Shown: positions 1 through 5,448 of the stretch, one piece after another | Layout of the letters: every line of letters starts with the position of its first letter | Position numbering within the stretch: the first letter of the stretch is position 1 | Assembly: GCA_900752425.1 (NCBI GenBank) | Contig: CAADVE010000200.1 | Coordinates: 1 to 5,553 of the forward strand | Direction of reading: 5' to 3' | DNA from: an uncultured Collinsella sp. | GTDB taxonomy: Bacteria; Actinomycetota; Coriobacteriia; Coriobacteriales; Coriobacteriaceae | Length of the DNA stretch: 5,553 nt | Notes under the pieces: model-generated | The model's input: the letters and a program-made list of their open reading frames with translations, nothing else | The model's database searches: none | Told to the model about the DNA's origin: nothing | Made by a program: the position numbers and the translations under genes

Positions 1-174
1 CACAACCTTGCACAGCGCATCCGCACCGCCAATGTCGCCGCGCAGCAAAAGCCCGCGCGCATCCGCATTGAGCTCACGGGCATGACGCGCTACAACGGAA
101 CCTTCACCGCAAGTGATGCGCAGACACTCGCCGTACGCCTGCTCGATGGCGTTTGCGATGCCCTCGCAGATTAG
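1..174 (+). CDS. C-terminal end of an unrecognised protein (5' truncated by window)
   Basis: Frame 1 is open from the first base to a TAG at 172-174 and gives 57 residues, ending ...RLLDGVCDALAD. Codon use is GC-rich and looks coding. The visible part has a basic stretch (PARIRIELTGMTRYNG) that could form a beta strand, followed by a probable C-terminal helix. I see no diagnostic motif and cannot name the family. The gene runs in the same direction as the tRNA that follows 38 nt later. The putative tRNA promoter overlaps its last codons. Confidence 0.6.
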   Translation, partial: HNLAQRIRTANVAAQQKPARIRIELTGMTRYNGTFTASDAQTLAVRLLDGVCDALAD

Positions 175-181
175 GTAAACT
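153..181 (+). promoter_or_regulatory. Putative sigma70-type promoter for tRNA-Gln
   Basis: TTGCGA at 153-158 and TAAACT at 176-181 are separated by 17 nt. Each matches 4 of 6 consensus bases. Transcription would start near 188, about 25 nt before the mature tRNA. A small GTTGC/GCAAC hairpin (188-192 with 199-203) would lie in the 5' leader. The match is modest, and the tRNA could instead be read through from upstream. Confidence 0.35.
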
Positions 182-212
182 AAACGGGTTGCTTTTGGGC
201 AACACCACACAT

Positions 213-284
213 TGGGACGTAGTTCAACGGTAGAACTCCGGTTTTTGGTGCCGGCTGTTGGGGGTTCGAATCCCTCCGTCCCAG
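213..284 (+). tRNA. tRNA-Gln, anticodon UUG
   Basis: A full cloverleaf can be drawn by hand. The acceptor stem is TGGGACG (213-219) with CGTCCCA (277-283), 7 of 7 pairs. The D stem is GTTC/GAAC (222-225 with 233-236). The anticodon stem is 238-242 with 250-254, with loop TTTTGGT and anticodon TTG at 245-247, which reads CAA as Gln. The variable loop is 5 nt. The T stem is 260-264 with 272-276, around a TTCGAAT loop. The discriminator is G284. CCA is not encoded (CCC follows), so it must be added after transcription. A terminator follows directly. Confidence 0.96.
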
Positions 285-297
285 CCCCAAAGAACAT

Positions 298-333
298 AGC
301 GCTCCAGGCTCTTATGAACCTGGAGCGCTTTTT
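298..333 (+). terminator. Intrinsic terminator of the tRNA-Gln transcript
   Basis: There is a perfect 10-bp stem, GCGCTCCAGG (299-308) with CCTGGAGCGC (319-328), extendable by A298-T329. The loop is 10 nt and a run of five T lies at 329-333. It sits 14 nt after the tRNA and points the same way. Confidence 0.93.
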
Positions 334-342
334 CGTGGGCAT

Positions 343-366
343 GCGGAGGGATTCGAACCCGCAAGG
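343..366. repeat. tRNA-derived repeat, copy A (antisense T arm)
   Basis: This 24-nt sequence recurs exactly at 524-547. Its part 344-360 is the exact reverse complement of 262-278, the T arm and start of the 3' acceptor strand of tRNA-Gln. It looks like an inverted fragment of a tRNA 3' half. The homology ends sharply at both sides. Confidence 0.85.
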
Positions 367-469
367 GTGCAGAGCTGAGGAAACGCGAAGCGTTTTCCAG
401 CGCAGCACGCAAGGAGCGAAGCGACGCAGCGGGGCGCGGCCGCCGGCAGGCGGACGCGGAATCCCTCCG
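344..469. other. Repeat unit bounded by inverted tRNA fragments, with an internal hairpin
   Basis: The ends are an 11-bp inverted repeat, CGGAGGGATTC (344-354) and GAATCCCTCCG (459-469), both derived from tRNA T-arm sequence. Inside is a nearly continuous stem, 374-386 with 390-401 (GCTG.GGAAACGC / GCGTTTTCCAGC), with one bulged A and a GAA loop. It extends through GTGC (367-370) with GCAC (405-408). The remainder (410-458) is very GC-rich. Short open frames here give peptides rich in RIPP/SNPS, a signature of spurious reading of tRNA T-loop DNA. I see no gene. Confidence 0.6.
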
Positions 470-474
470 TCCCA
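459..474 (+). repeat. tRNA-derived repeat, direct copy of the tRNA-Gln 3' end
   Basis: GAATCCCTCCGTCCCA is identical to 268-283, from the T loop to the last paired base of the tRNA-Gln acceptor stem, in the same orientation. Integrases that target tRNA 3' ends leave such direct repeats, so 268-283 and 459-474 could be relic attachment sites 191 nt apart. Recombination between tRNA genes is an alternative origin. Confidence 0.75.
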
Positions 475-523
475 CATCGACCGAGAGCTCCTCGCGTTAA
501 GAAAATCGAGCCAACGCCGCCAA

Positions 524-547
524 GCGGAGGGATTCGAACCCGCAAGG
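524..547. repeat. tRNA-derived repeat, copy B (antisense T arm)
   Basis: This is identical over 24 nt to 343-366 and again contains the 17-nt reverse complement of tRNA-Gln 262-278. Outside the 24 nt the two copies diverge at once. From here to 637 I see no gene and no clear structure. Confidence 0.85.
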
Positions 548-637
548 AATCTACCTATATAAGACAGACGCCCCAAGCCCGAAAGGACCAAGAGCGCCTT
601 ACATCTAGAAAATATCAGCCCAGTTCCGAAAAGCGAG

Positions 638-658
638 GCGCCATCTACAAAATGGCGC
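638..658. other. Small perfect hairpin, no T tract
   Basis: GCGCCAT (638-644) pairs with ATGGCGC (652-658) around the loop CTACAAA. No poly-T follows on either strand, so it is not a standard terminator. It ends two bases before copy 1 of the structured repeat and could be an appendage of it. Confidence 0.4.
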
Positions 659-660
659 GT

Positions 661-790
661 GGCCCCGGCGGGCCGGGCATTAAGTTTGTCGCGAGTTCCG
701 CACGCAAAGAAGGCCACTTAATGTGGCCTCCGTCGTGAGCAGGACTGTAGAGCAGGAAACCTAAGCCGGTGTCCCCGCTCTCCCGGGGCC
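661..790 (+). ncRNA. Structured repeat element, copy 1 (unidentified family)
   Basis: Two 21-nt blocks (689-709, starting TCGCGAGTTCCGC, and 739-759, starting GCAGGACTGTAGAGC) recur exactly, inverted, at 5514-5534 and 5464-5484. Between them is a hairpin, AGGCCAC (711-717) with GTGGCCT (723-729), loop TTAAT. The blocks can pair as AGTTCCGC (695-702) with GCAGGACT (739-746), 7 of 8 positions including one G-U. The outside is closed by TTAAGTTT (680-687) with AAACCTAA (757-764), CCGG (673-676) with CCGG (766-769), and GGCCCCGG (661-668) with CCGGGGCC (783-790). No open frame fits. It ends 8 nt beyond the stop of the minus-strand DUF2220 gene. The sense strand is uncertain; read on the minus strand, its inner hairpin is followed by TCTTT and could act as a weak terminator for that gene. 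Confidence 0.6.
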
Positions 791-798
791 GGCGGAAT

Positions 799-2988
799 CT
801 AGTTGTTCAGCATGCGGTCGAAGCTTCCCGAGTCGCCATCCCGATAGTCGGCGGTCATCAGGATCTCTTGCGGAATACGTCCACCCTCGCGCAGTACGTT
901 GCGGAACTGCACGCGCGTGACCATGGGCAGATCTTTGATCGTTGCCGCCAGGTTCTGCGGCACACCCTGGTTGGCAGCCGCGGGCTCGCACTCTCCGCCG
1001 GCCTTCACGCGACGCTTGTGCTCGGCGAGCATGGCGCGATACATGCCGGCATGCAGGCGAATCTCAACCACATTGGCATTACGGGCCTGCTCGACAATGC
1101 GCGCACCCTCTCGATCGATGTCGCCCACGTAGTAGACATAGTTAAAGCGATAGCCGATCTCGGCCAGATAATCATCCAACGCATGCGAGACGCTTGCCTT
1201 GCAGCCGCCGCCAAAGATCACGCCACCCACCTTGGTGCCAAAAAGCTTGGCGTGCTTGCGGCCGCGCAGGAGCTTGACGATCTCGTCATAGGTGTCCAGG
1301 TTCTCGACCATAATGAACGGCTTGTCGGCGCCCAGAGTAAAGAAACCCGTAAAGTGCACGGGACGGTTGGGGGCGACCTTAATCGCCTGCATGCTGATGC
1401 CCTTTTCGGTCATACGCCGAATCAGGCGCTCGCCGTGCTTGCCGTCAAAGGCCTTCTCATCGTTAAAAATCTGGTAGGCGCGCTGGCGACGCGAAGCGAC
1501 CGGCGTGTCGACACCGCGATTCTGCTCAATCCAAGCCTGGATGATCGCAATCTCCTCGGCAATCTTGCGGTTAGACATCTCGTTGTGCTGAGTGCGTTGC
1601 GGAGCCTTTTTACCGTCCTTGCCCTCGACCTTAACGATTTGAGTCTGTTGCTCCTTAATCTTGGAGAGCGCCATTGGCGTAGGAACGACCTTGAGCAGCT
1701 GCCTGCCCAGGACACGTGCCAGAGCAAACGCCGAAACCTCGCCATGAGCGGGCGGATCAGGCTGTTGGGCGGCCGCATCGTTTGTAGTCGGTTTGGGCTG
1801 CGTCTGGGATTTGCGCTTGGAATCTGCCTGAGCTTTGCGCTCTTGCTTTGGCGCGGACGAGCTCTTTTGCGAACGTTCGGGCTTGTCCCCCTTCGCCGGC
1901 TGGCGCTTGGGCTGCTCCACCGGGGCCTCAGCCTTCGCATCCTTGTTTTGCGTCACTGCCTTCTCAGCCACAGTCTCGGCATTTGAGCCACGGCCGCCAC
2001 GGTGGCGACGGCGGCGAGGCTTGCTCGAAGCGCTCTCCCCCGTCTGCTTATCAGCGGACTGTTGAGCTTTGACCTCGATGTCAGCCGCAGACTGCGCCTC
2101 GGAAGGTTGCTGCTCGCAAGCCACCGGCTCAACGGTTTTCTCAGTTTGTTCGGCCTTATCGGCCTGAGCGGTCGAAGCCGGCTCGCCTTTCTCCTGACGC
2201 TTTATGGGATACGCGCGCCCCGCAAAACCGCGGCCGGGACGACACGAACCCGAAACCCTCTTGGCAGACTCCTCAGCATCGCCTGCAACCTCGGAAGGCT
2301 CTTCAGCCTCATGCGCGACATCCCGCTGCACAGCCTTAAAGTGAGCACCGCGACGACGCTTGGGCTCTTGGGCCTCCACGGGCTTTTGCTCCTCCACGGG
2401 CTTTTGCGACTCAGCGGCAACCTCGGTCACAACAGTCTCGGTATCGAGTTCATCCTTTTGAGCCACGGCACGACGGAAGCGCTCCTGCTGGGCACGGCGC
2501 TGAGCATCGCGCTTGCCGCCCCCACCAAAACCGCCGCGGCCGGCCTTGGCCGTAAAGGCGCGAACGACGTTCTCATCGAGCAGCTCGTCGGTATCGACAT
2601 GCTCGCGCGGGGCCGTTTCCACCGAAGCGGGCGCCTCGACAACGTCCTCGACGGCCTCTTCGACAGCCTCGGCAAGCTGCTCCTGAGCATCACTTATCTC
2701 GGCATGAATGGTATAGAACGCCGGACGTCCGTTAATGCCGCTGCCCTCGATCTTGGTAACGATCTTTGCCGCGATGAGTTCGTCGCGCATCGCCTTGGTG
2801 TCGCATTCCTTATCGACGGAGCGGAAAATCTGCGCCAGCGCGCTCGACTTGATCTTGAGTGCCTTGCGGCAGAGCAGGTCGTAGGCAACTAGCTTGGCGC
2901 GCTCGGCAGAAAGCGACGTCTGGCTGCTCAGACGCTCAGCCAGGGCATCGACATTATTTTGGTTATCGGAATATACCGTCTTGGCCAC
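799..2988 (-). CDS. DUF2220/JetD-like Toprim-domain protein with long disordered centre
   Basis: The GTG start at 2988 is preferred (729 residues) because AAAGGGG lies just upstream; a longer in-frame ATG at 3057 lacks such a site. Residues 1-96 look like a small helical, winged-helix-like domain. Residues about 100-415 are Ala/Glu/Lys/Gln-rich and predicted disordered, with basic patches near 159-173, 209-213 and 324-334 (PRRRRHRGGRG). The C-terminal part matches DUF2220, the C-terminal Toprim domain of Wadjet JetD: RAYQIFNDEK (503-512), IMVENLDTY with Glu562, VIFGGGCK, and YYVGDIDREG with Asp623 and Asp625. The Toprim acidic residues are therefore present. JetD cleaves DNA in the JetABCD plasmid-defence complex, but no jetA, jetB or jetC is visible here and the typical DUF3322 N-terminus is not evident. 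It may be a stand-alone nuclease or a nucleic-acid-processing protein; its function is unknown. An upstream terminator separates it from cstA. Confidence 0.82.
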   Translation of the reverse strand: MAKTVYSDNQNNVDALAERLSSQTSLSAERAKLVAYDLLCRKALKIKSSALAQIFRSVDKECDTKAMRDELIAAKIVTKIEGSGINGRPAFYTIHAEISDAQEQLAEAVEEAVEDVVEAPASVETAPREHVDTDELLDENVVRAFTAKAGRGGFGGGGKRDAQRRAQQERFRRAVAQKDELDTETVVTEVAAESQKPVEEQKPVEAQEPKRRRGAHFKAVQRDVAHEAEEPSEVAGDAEESAKRVSGSCRPGRGFAGRAYPIKRQEKGEPASTAQADKAEQTEKTVEPVACEQQPSEAQSAADIEVKAQQSADKQTGESASSKPRRRRHRGGRGSNAETVAEKAVTQNKDAKAEAPVEQPKRQPAKGDKPERSQKSSSAPKQERKAQADSKRKSQTQPKPTTNDAAAQQPDPPAHGEVSAFALARVLGRQLLKVVPTPMALSKIKEQQTQIVKVEGKDGKKAPQRTQHNEMSNRKIAEEIAIIQAWIEQNRGVDTPVASRRQRAYQIFNDEKAFDGKHGERLIRRMTEKGISMQAIKVAPNRPVHFTGFFTLGADKPFIMVENLDTYDEIVKLLRGRKHAKLFGTKVGGVIFGGGCKASVSHALDDYLAEIGYRFNYVYYVGDIDREGARIVEQARNANVVEIRLHAGMYRAMLAEHKRRVKAGGECEPAAANQGVPQNLAATIKDLPMVTRVQFRNVLREGGRIPQEILMTADYRDGDSGSFDRMLNN
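2373..2407. repeat. Tandem 18-nt duplication inside the DUF2220 gene
   Basis: CCTCCACGGGCTTTTGC occurs at 2373-2389 and again at 2391-2407. In the protein it encodes two QKPVE units in the disordered region (about residues 196-205). The period keeps the frame, so it is probably slippage in low-complexity DNA. Confidence 0.8.
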
Positions 2989-3090
2989 GGGGCCCCTTTC
3001 ATATGCACACATATACGTCCATATGGTACAACGCGCGCCGCTATCCACGCAAAACATCTGCGAGAACGCCCCGGTATCACCCGTCTTTAC

Positions 3091-3128
3091 AAAAAAGACC
3101 GGGCCCGCGTTCTGCGGACCCGGTCTTT
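3091..3128 (-). terminator. Intrinsic terminator of cstA
   Basis: On the minus strand, AAAGACCGGG (3128-3119) pairs with CCCGGTCTTT (3103-3094). The stem continues through a U-G pair and CCGC/GCGG to a 5-nt loop. A run of T follows (3096-3091). It begins 40 nt after the cstA stop and before the DUF2220 start, implying separate transcription. The remaining 2989-3090 must hold the DUF2220 promoter, but I see no convincing -35/-10 pair, only AT-rich CATATG and TATATG steps at about 3001-3025. Confidence 0.92.
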
Positions 3129-3167
3129 CCGAGTCATAGAGATGGAGGATTCAATCCGTCCGATCGA

Positions 3168-5057
3168 CTAAGCCTTGGCGGCCTCAACGTCGGCAGGAGC
3201 CTCAGCAGCGGCGGCGCGACCATACTCGGCCTTGCCCATCTCGGACCACTCGGGCTCCTCGTCGGGCATGGAGCCGGCCTCCTTGCCGAAGAACTCCTTG
3301 AGGCAGTTGACGGCAACGATGAGGCCCAGGACCATCAGCAGGACGGCAAAGACGAGCTGCAGGCCCTTGGTGGCGGCGACGGAGACGGCAGCCGTGGTGG
3401 CGGTAGCCGGGATGGTACCGAAGAAGCCGTAGGCCTGGACGGCGGTCATGCAGCCCATGGCGCTCTGGACCAGCGAGGTGAAGGTGCAGCAGAGCAGGAA
3501 GACGACGGGCACGTAGAGCATCCAACCCTTGCGGCCGGTGCACTTGCAGAACACGGCGAGGGTGATCATTGTCATACCGCCGAGCAGCTGGTTGGAAGCA
3601 CCAAAGAGCGGCCAGATGTTGGCATAGCCACCAAAAGCGAGGGCGAGACCAGGAAGCAGGGTGACAACCGTGGCGAACCAGGGGTTGCCGAGGACCTTCA
3701 TGTAGCCGGCCTTGGACTCGATGGCCAGGGCGTCGTTGGTCTGGGCAAAGAACTCAGAGAACGAAGTGCGGGCGATGCGGGCGACGGCGTCGAGCGAGGT
3801 CAGGGCCAGAGCGGAGACGTTCATGGTCATGAAGACGGTAGCGAGCGTGCCGTCAACACCGAAGGCCTGCATACCGCGGGAGATGCCAGCGGCGAAGATC
3901 TGGAACGGGGTGGAAGCGACACCGGCGTTGAGGGCCCCGGTACCGGCGGTGTTCATATCGGAGAACATGATGCCGGCGACGATGATGGCAAGGATGCCGA
4001 CGAAGGACTCGACAATCATGGCGCCGTAACCGACCTTGACGGCGTCCTGCTCCTTCTCGACCTGTTTAGAAGAGGTGCCGGAAGAAACGAGGCTGTGGAA
4101 ACCGGAGAGAGCACCGCAAGCGACAGAGACGAACAGGACCGGGAACATCATGCCGGAGGCAGTGGAGAAGCCGGTAAAGACCGGAGCGGTGATAGTGGCC
4201 TGACCGTTGACGCCCAGGACGACGATGCCGAGGACAGCGCAGACGATCATGACGATCATCATGATGGAAGTGAGGTAGTCACGCGGAGTCTTGAGCATCT
4301 GGATGGGCATAGCGCCAGCGAAGACCAGGTAGACCATGACGACGGCGAACCACTGGAACTTATCCAGGTAGACCGGGAACTGCATACCGACGGCGAACAT
4401 GAGTACCATGAGGACCACGCCGGTGACGAACTCGGCAGCGCCGGGGAGGTTGAACTTCTTCTGGGCCCAACCAAAGGCGATAGCGACGAAGGTGAACAGG
4501 ATGGAAATGGTGCCAGCGCAGCCGGCGGCATAGGACTTGGTGAAGTCAATGGCACCGGTAGCAGCACCAGAAGCGTCAACGGCCGGAGTGAACATGAACG
4601 TCTTGCAGACCATGTCAGTGAAAGCGGCGATGACAATGATGCAGAACAGCCAGCAGAACAGCAGGAACAGGCGACGGCCGGTCTTGCCGATGTACTTCTC
4701 GATGAGCTGAGCCAGGGACTTGCCGTTGTTCTTCATCGAGGCGTACAGGGCGCCAAAGTCGTGGACGGCGCCAAAGAAGATGCCGCCGACGAGAACCCAG
4801 AGCACGACGGGAAGCCAGCCGAAGGCCATGGCGACGATCGTACCCGTGACAGGGCCAGCACCGCAGATCGAGCTGAACTGGTGCGAGAACGCGGTGAAGG
4901 CGGAGACGGGCGAGAAGCTGTTGCCGTCCTTCATGCGCTTGGCCGGCGTGAGGGCCTCTTTGTCAACGCCCCACTTGTTGGCCAGCCAGCGGCCATAGCC
5001 CAGATAGCCGCAGGCGAGCACCGCCGCGGCCACGACCATGAGCAAAACTCCGTTCAT
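3168..5057 (-). CDS. cstA: CstA-family membrane transporter (carbon starvation protein)
   Basis: This 629-residue, highly hydrophobic protein has many membrane segments. The ATG at 5057 is preceded by AGGAGGA, 6 nt away. Hallmarks of the CstA/BtsT family are visible: HQFSSICGAGP (59-69) with GTIVAMAFGWLP after it, FGAVHDF (95-101), GALSGFHSLVSSGTSSKQ (315-332), SLDAVARIAR (421-430) and IWPLFGASNQLL (481-492). E. coli CstA and BtsT are about 700 residues, so this is a somewhat shorter but complete member. Known members take up pyruvate with protons or have been linked to peptide use under nutrient limitation; the substrate here cannot be read from sequence. The tail (about 595-629) is charged, Ala/Glu-rich and probably cytoplasmic. 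No small YbdD/YjiX partner gene follows, unlike in E. coli. Expression is probably controlled by the long leader upstream, which contains a terminator. Codon bias is strong, suggesting high expression. Confidence 0.96.
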   Translation of the reverse strand: MNGVLLMVVAAAVLACGYLGYGRWLANKWGVDKEALTPAKRMKDGNSFSPVSAFTAFSHQFSSICGAGPVTGTIVAMAFGWLPVVLWVLVGGIFFGAVHDFGALYASMKNNGKSLAQLIEKYIGKTGRRLFLLFCWLFCIIVIAAFTDMVCKTFMFTPAVDASGAATGAIDFTKSYAAGCAGTISILFTFVAIAFGWAQKKFNLPGAAEFVTGVVLMVLMFAVGMQFPVYLDKFQWFAVVMVYLVFAGAMPIQMLKTPRDYLTSIMMIVMIVCAVLGIVVLGVNGQATITAPVFTGFSTASGMMFPVLFVSVACGALSGFHSLVSSGTSSKQVEKEQDAVKVGYGAMIVESFVGILAIIVAGIMFSDMNTAGTGALNAGVASTPFQIFAAGISRGMQAFGVDGTLATVFMTMNVSALALTSLDAVARIARTSFSEFFAQTNDALAIESKAGYMKVLGNPWFATVVTLLPGLALAFGGYANIWPLFGASNQLLGGMTMITLAVFCKCTGRKGWMLYVPVVFLLCCTFTSLVQSAMGCMTAVQAYGFFGTIPATATTAAVSVAATKGLQLVFAVLLMVLGLIVAVNCLKEFFGKEAGSMPDEEPEWSEMGKAEYGRAAAAEAPADVEAAKA

Positions 5058-5092
5058 TACATTTCCTCCTCTAAAAAGAACTTCCCAGACAT

Positions 5093-5131
5093 AAAAAATG
5101 AGGGCCGTCGGTTGCGCTCGACGGCCCTCAT
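5093..5131 (-). terminator. Intrinsic terminator in the cstA leader
   Basis: On the minus strand ATGAGGGCCGTCG (5131-5119) pairs perfectly over 13 bp with CGACGGCCCTCAT (5110-5098), around an 8-nt loop, followed by TTTTTT (5098-5093). It ends about 20 nt before the cstA Shine-Dalgarno, leaving no room for another promoter. Unless it is conditional it would stop cstA transcription, which points to attenuation. Confidence 0.9.
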
Positions 5132-5182
5132 CTTCATCAGCCGCCCGTTATCGTACGGGCTAGCTGTATGTGCTAACCCGCA

Positions 5183-5227
5183 TCAGATAATTACTACGCT
5201 GATAATGTTTAGCTGATGCGTGAACAT
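5183..5227 (-). CDS. Possible leader peptide upstream of cstA
   Basis: ATG at 5227 opens MFTHQLNIISVVII and stops with TGA at 5185-5183. GAAGAGGA lies about 10 nt upstream as a possible ribosome binding site. An in-frame ATG at 5251 would give 22 residues but has no good site. Seven of the last eight residues after Asn, and most codons near the stop, are Ile, Val or Ser (ATT ATC AGC GTA GTA ATT ATC), recalling the ilv-type leader peptides. The frame runs through stem H2, and its stop lies in the 3' arm. Such a short frame could arise by chance. Confidence 0.35.
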   Translation of the reverse strand: MFTHQLNIISVVII

Positions 5228-5251
5228 GTCTAAGAAATCCTCTTCAATCAT

Positions 5252-5280
5252 GATGTGAACGATCCGTGCGTGTTCACATC
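5252..5280. promoter_or_regulatory. 9-bp dyad GATGTGAAC / GTTCACATC, operator or leader stem
   Basis: The arms are 5252-5260 and 5272-5280, perfect over 9 bp with an 11-nt centre. It lies about +12 to +40 from the predicted cstA transcription start. It could be an RNA hairpin or a repressor site. The half sites resemble TGTGA/TCACA, but the spacing is too wide for a CRP site. Confidence 0.5.
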
Positions 5281-5298
5281 CCCCAGTGGTTGAAAAGG

Positions 5299-5327
5299 AG
5301 TATGAAACTTTAGTTACCTAAAGTCAA
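5299..5327 (-). promoter_or_regulatory. Putative cstA promoter
   Basis: On the minus strand TTGACT (5327-5322) and CATACT (5304-5299) are exactly 17 nt apart, matching sigma70 consensus at 5 and 4 of 6 positions. Start would be near 5292, giving a leader of about 235 nt before the cstA ATG. Confidence 0.6.
5307..5324. promoter_or_regulatory. Operator-like palindrome in the cstA promoter spacer
   Basis: ACTTTAG (5307-5313), TTAC, CTAAAGT (5318-5324) form a perfect 7-bp inverted repeat. It touches the -35 box and fills most of the spacer, where a bound repressor would block polymerase. The TTTAG..CTAAA pattern is faintly like DtxR/MntR-type metal boxes, but too loosely to name a regulator. Confidence 0.5.
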
Positions 5328-5448
5328 CGCAAATATGTAATGAATTTTCCACTTTTTTGAATTTCTCGGTATAAAACACCACTGACCTCGGACTTTACCC
5401 GACAAAAGTTTTTGCATGAGAGATGCCCCTGAGAGCCGCGGGAGCCGG
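5328..5448. other. AT-rich gap with no recognised gene
   Basis: This stretch between the cstA promoter and copy 2 of the structured repeat is more AT-rich than the rest of the window. I see no coding frame and no strong stem. GCAT/ATGC at 5414-5426 is only a 4-bp hairpin. Confidence 0.5.

Larger units (their letters stand above)
5132..5292 (-). promoter_or_regulatory. Structured 5' leader of cstA (candidate attenuator)
   Basis: Between the putative start near 5292 and the terminator are several stems. H1 is 5272-5280 with 5252-5260 (9 bp perfect). H2 is 5213-5220 with 5179-5186 (CGCATCAG/CTGATGCG). H3 is 5172-5179 with 5157-5164 (8 bp, one wobble). H4 is 5155-5160 with 5143-5148, extended by CAGC/GCTG. 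H3 and H4 use the same bases (5157-5164), so they exclude each other. The 5' arm of H1 (GTGAACA) can also pair with TGTTCAC at 5226-5220. I do not recognise a known riboswitch class. Confidence 0.55.

Noticed and set aside
343..547. CRISPR array
   Set aside because: There are only two 24-nt direct repeats 181 nt apart, derived from tRNA sequence, with no regular spacers and no cas genes.
212..562. Apparent 116-codon plus-strand gene and overlapping minus frames
   Set aside because: They run through tRNA-Gln, its terminator and the tRNA-derived repeats. Peptides such as GGSNPSVP and RVRIPP are known artefacts of translating T-loop DNA.
705..729. Strong intrinsic terminator of the DUF2220 gene (minus strand)
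   Set aside because: The hairpin is good, but the tail is TTCTTTG rather than a clean T run. It is part of the structured repeat, so I list it only as a possible weak terminator.
769..2892. Long plus-strand frames (769-1986 and 2002-2892) antisense to the DUF2220 gene
   Set aside because: The opposite frame carries recognisable Toprim/DUF2220 motifs and a good start site. The plus frames are Leu/Arg-rich shadows with no recognisable domain.
2859..5216. A 785-codon plus-strand open frame spanning all of cstA and its flanks
   Set aside because: It is antisense to a clear CstA gene. Its translation is Gly/Asp/His/Glu-rich without a fold signature, typical of the shadow frame of a strongly biased GC-rich gene, and it runs through both terminators.
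5252..5280. CRP-type site (TGTGA/TCACA half sites)
   Set aside because: The half sites are too far apart for a standard 16-bp CRP palindrome and lie downstream of the predicted start.
5414..5440. CTCTCAGG on the minus strand, resembling a glycine riboswitch signature
   Set aside because: The rest of the aptamer (its stems and the AAAGGACAGAG-like segment) is missing. The short match is likely chance.
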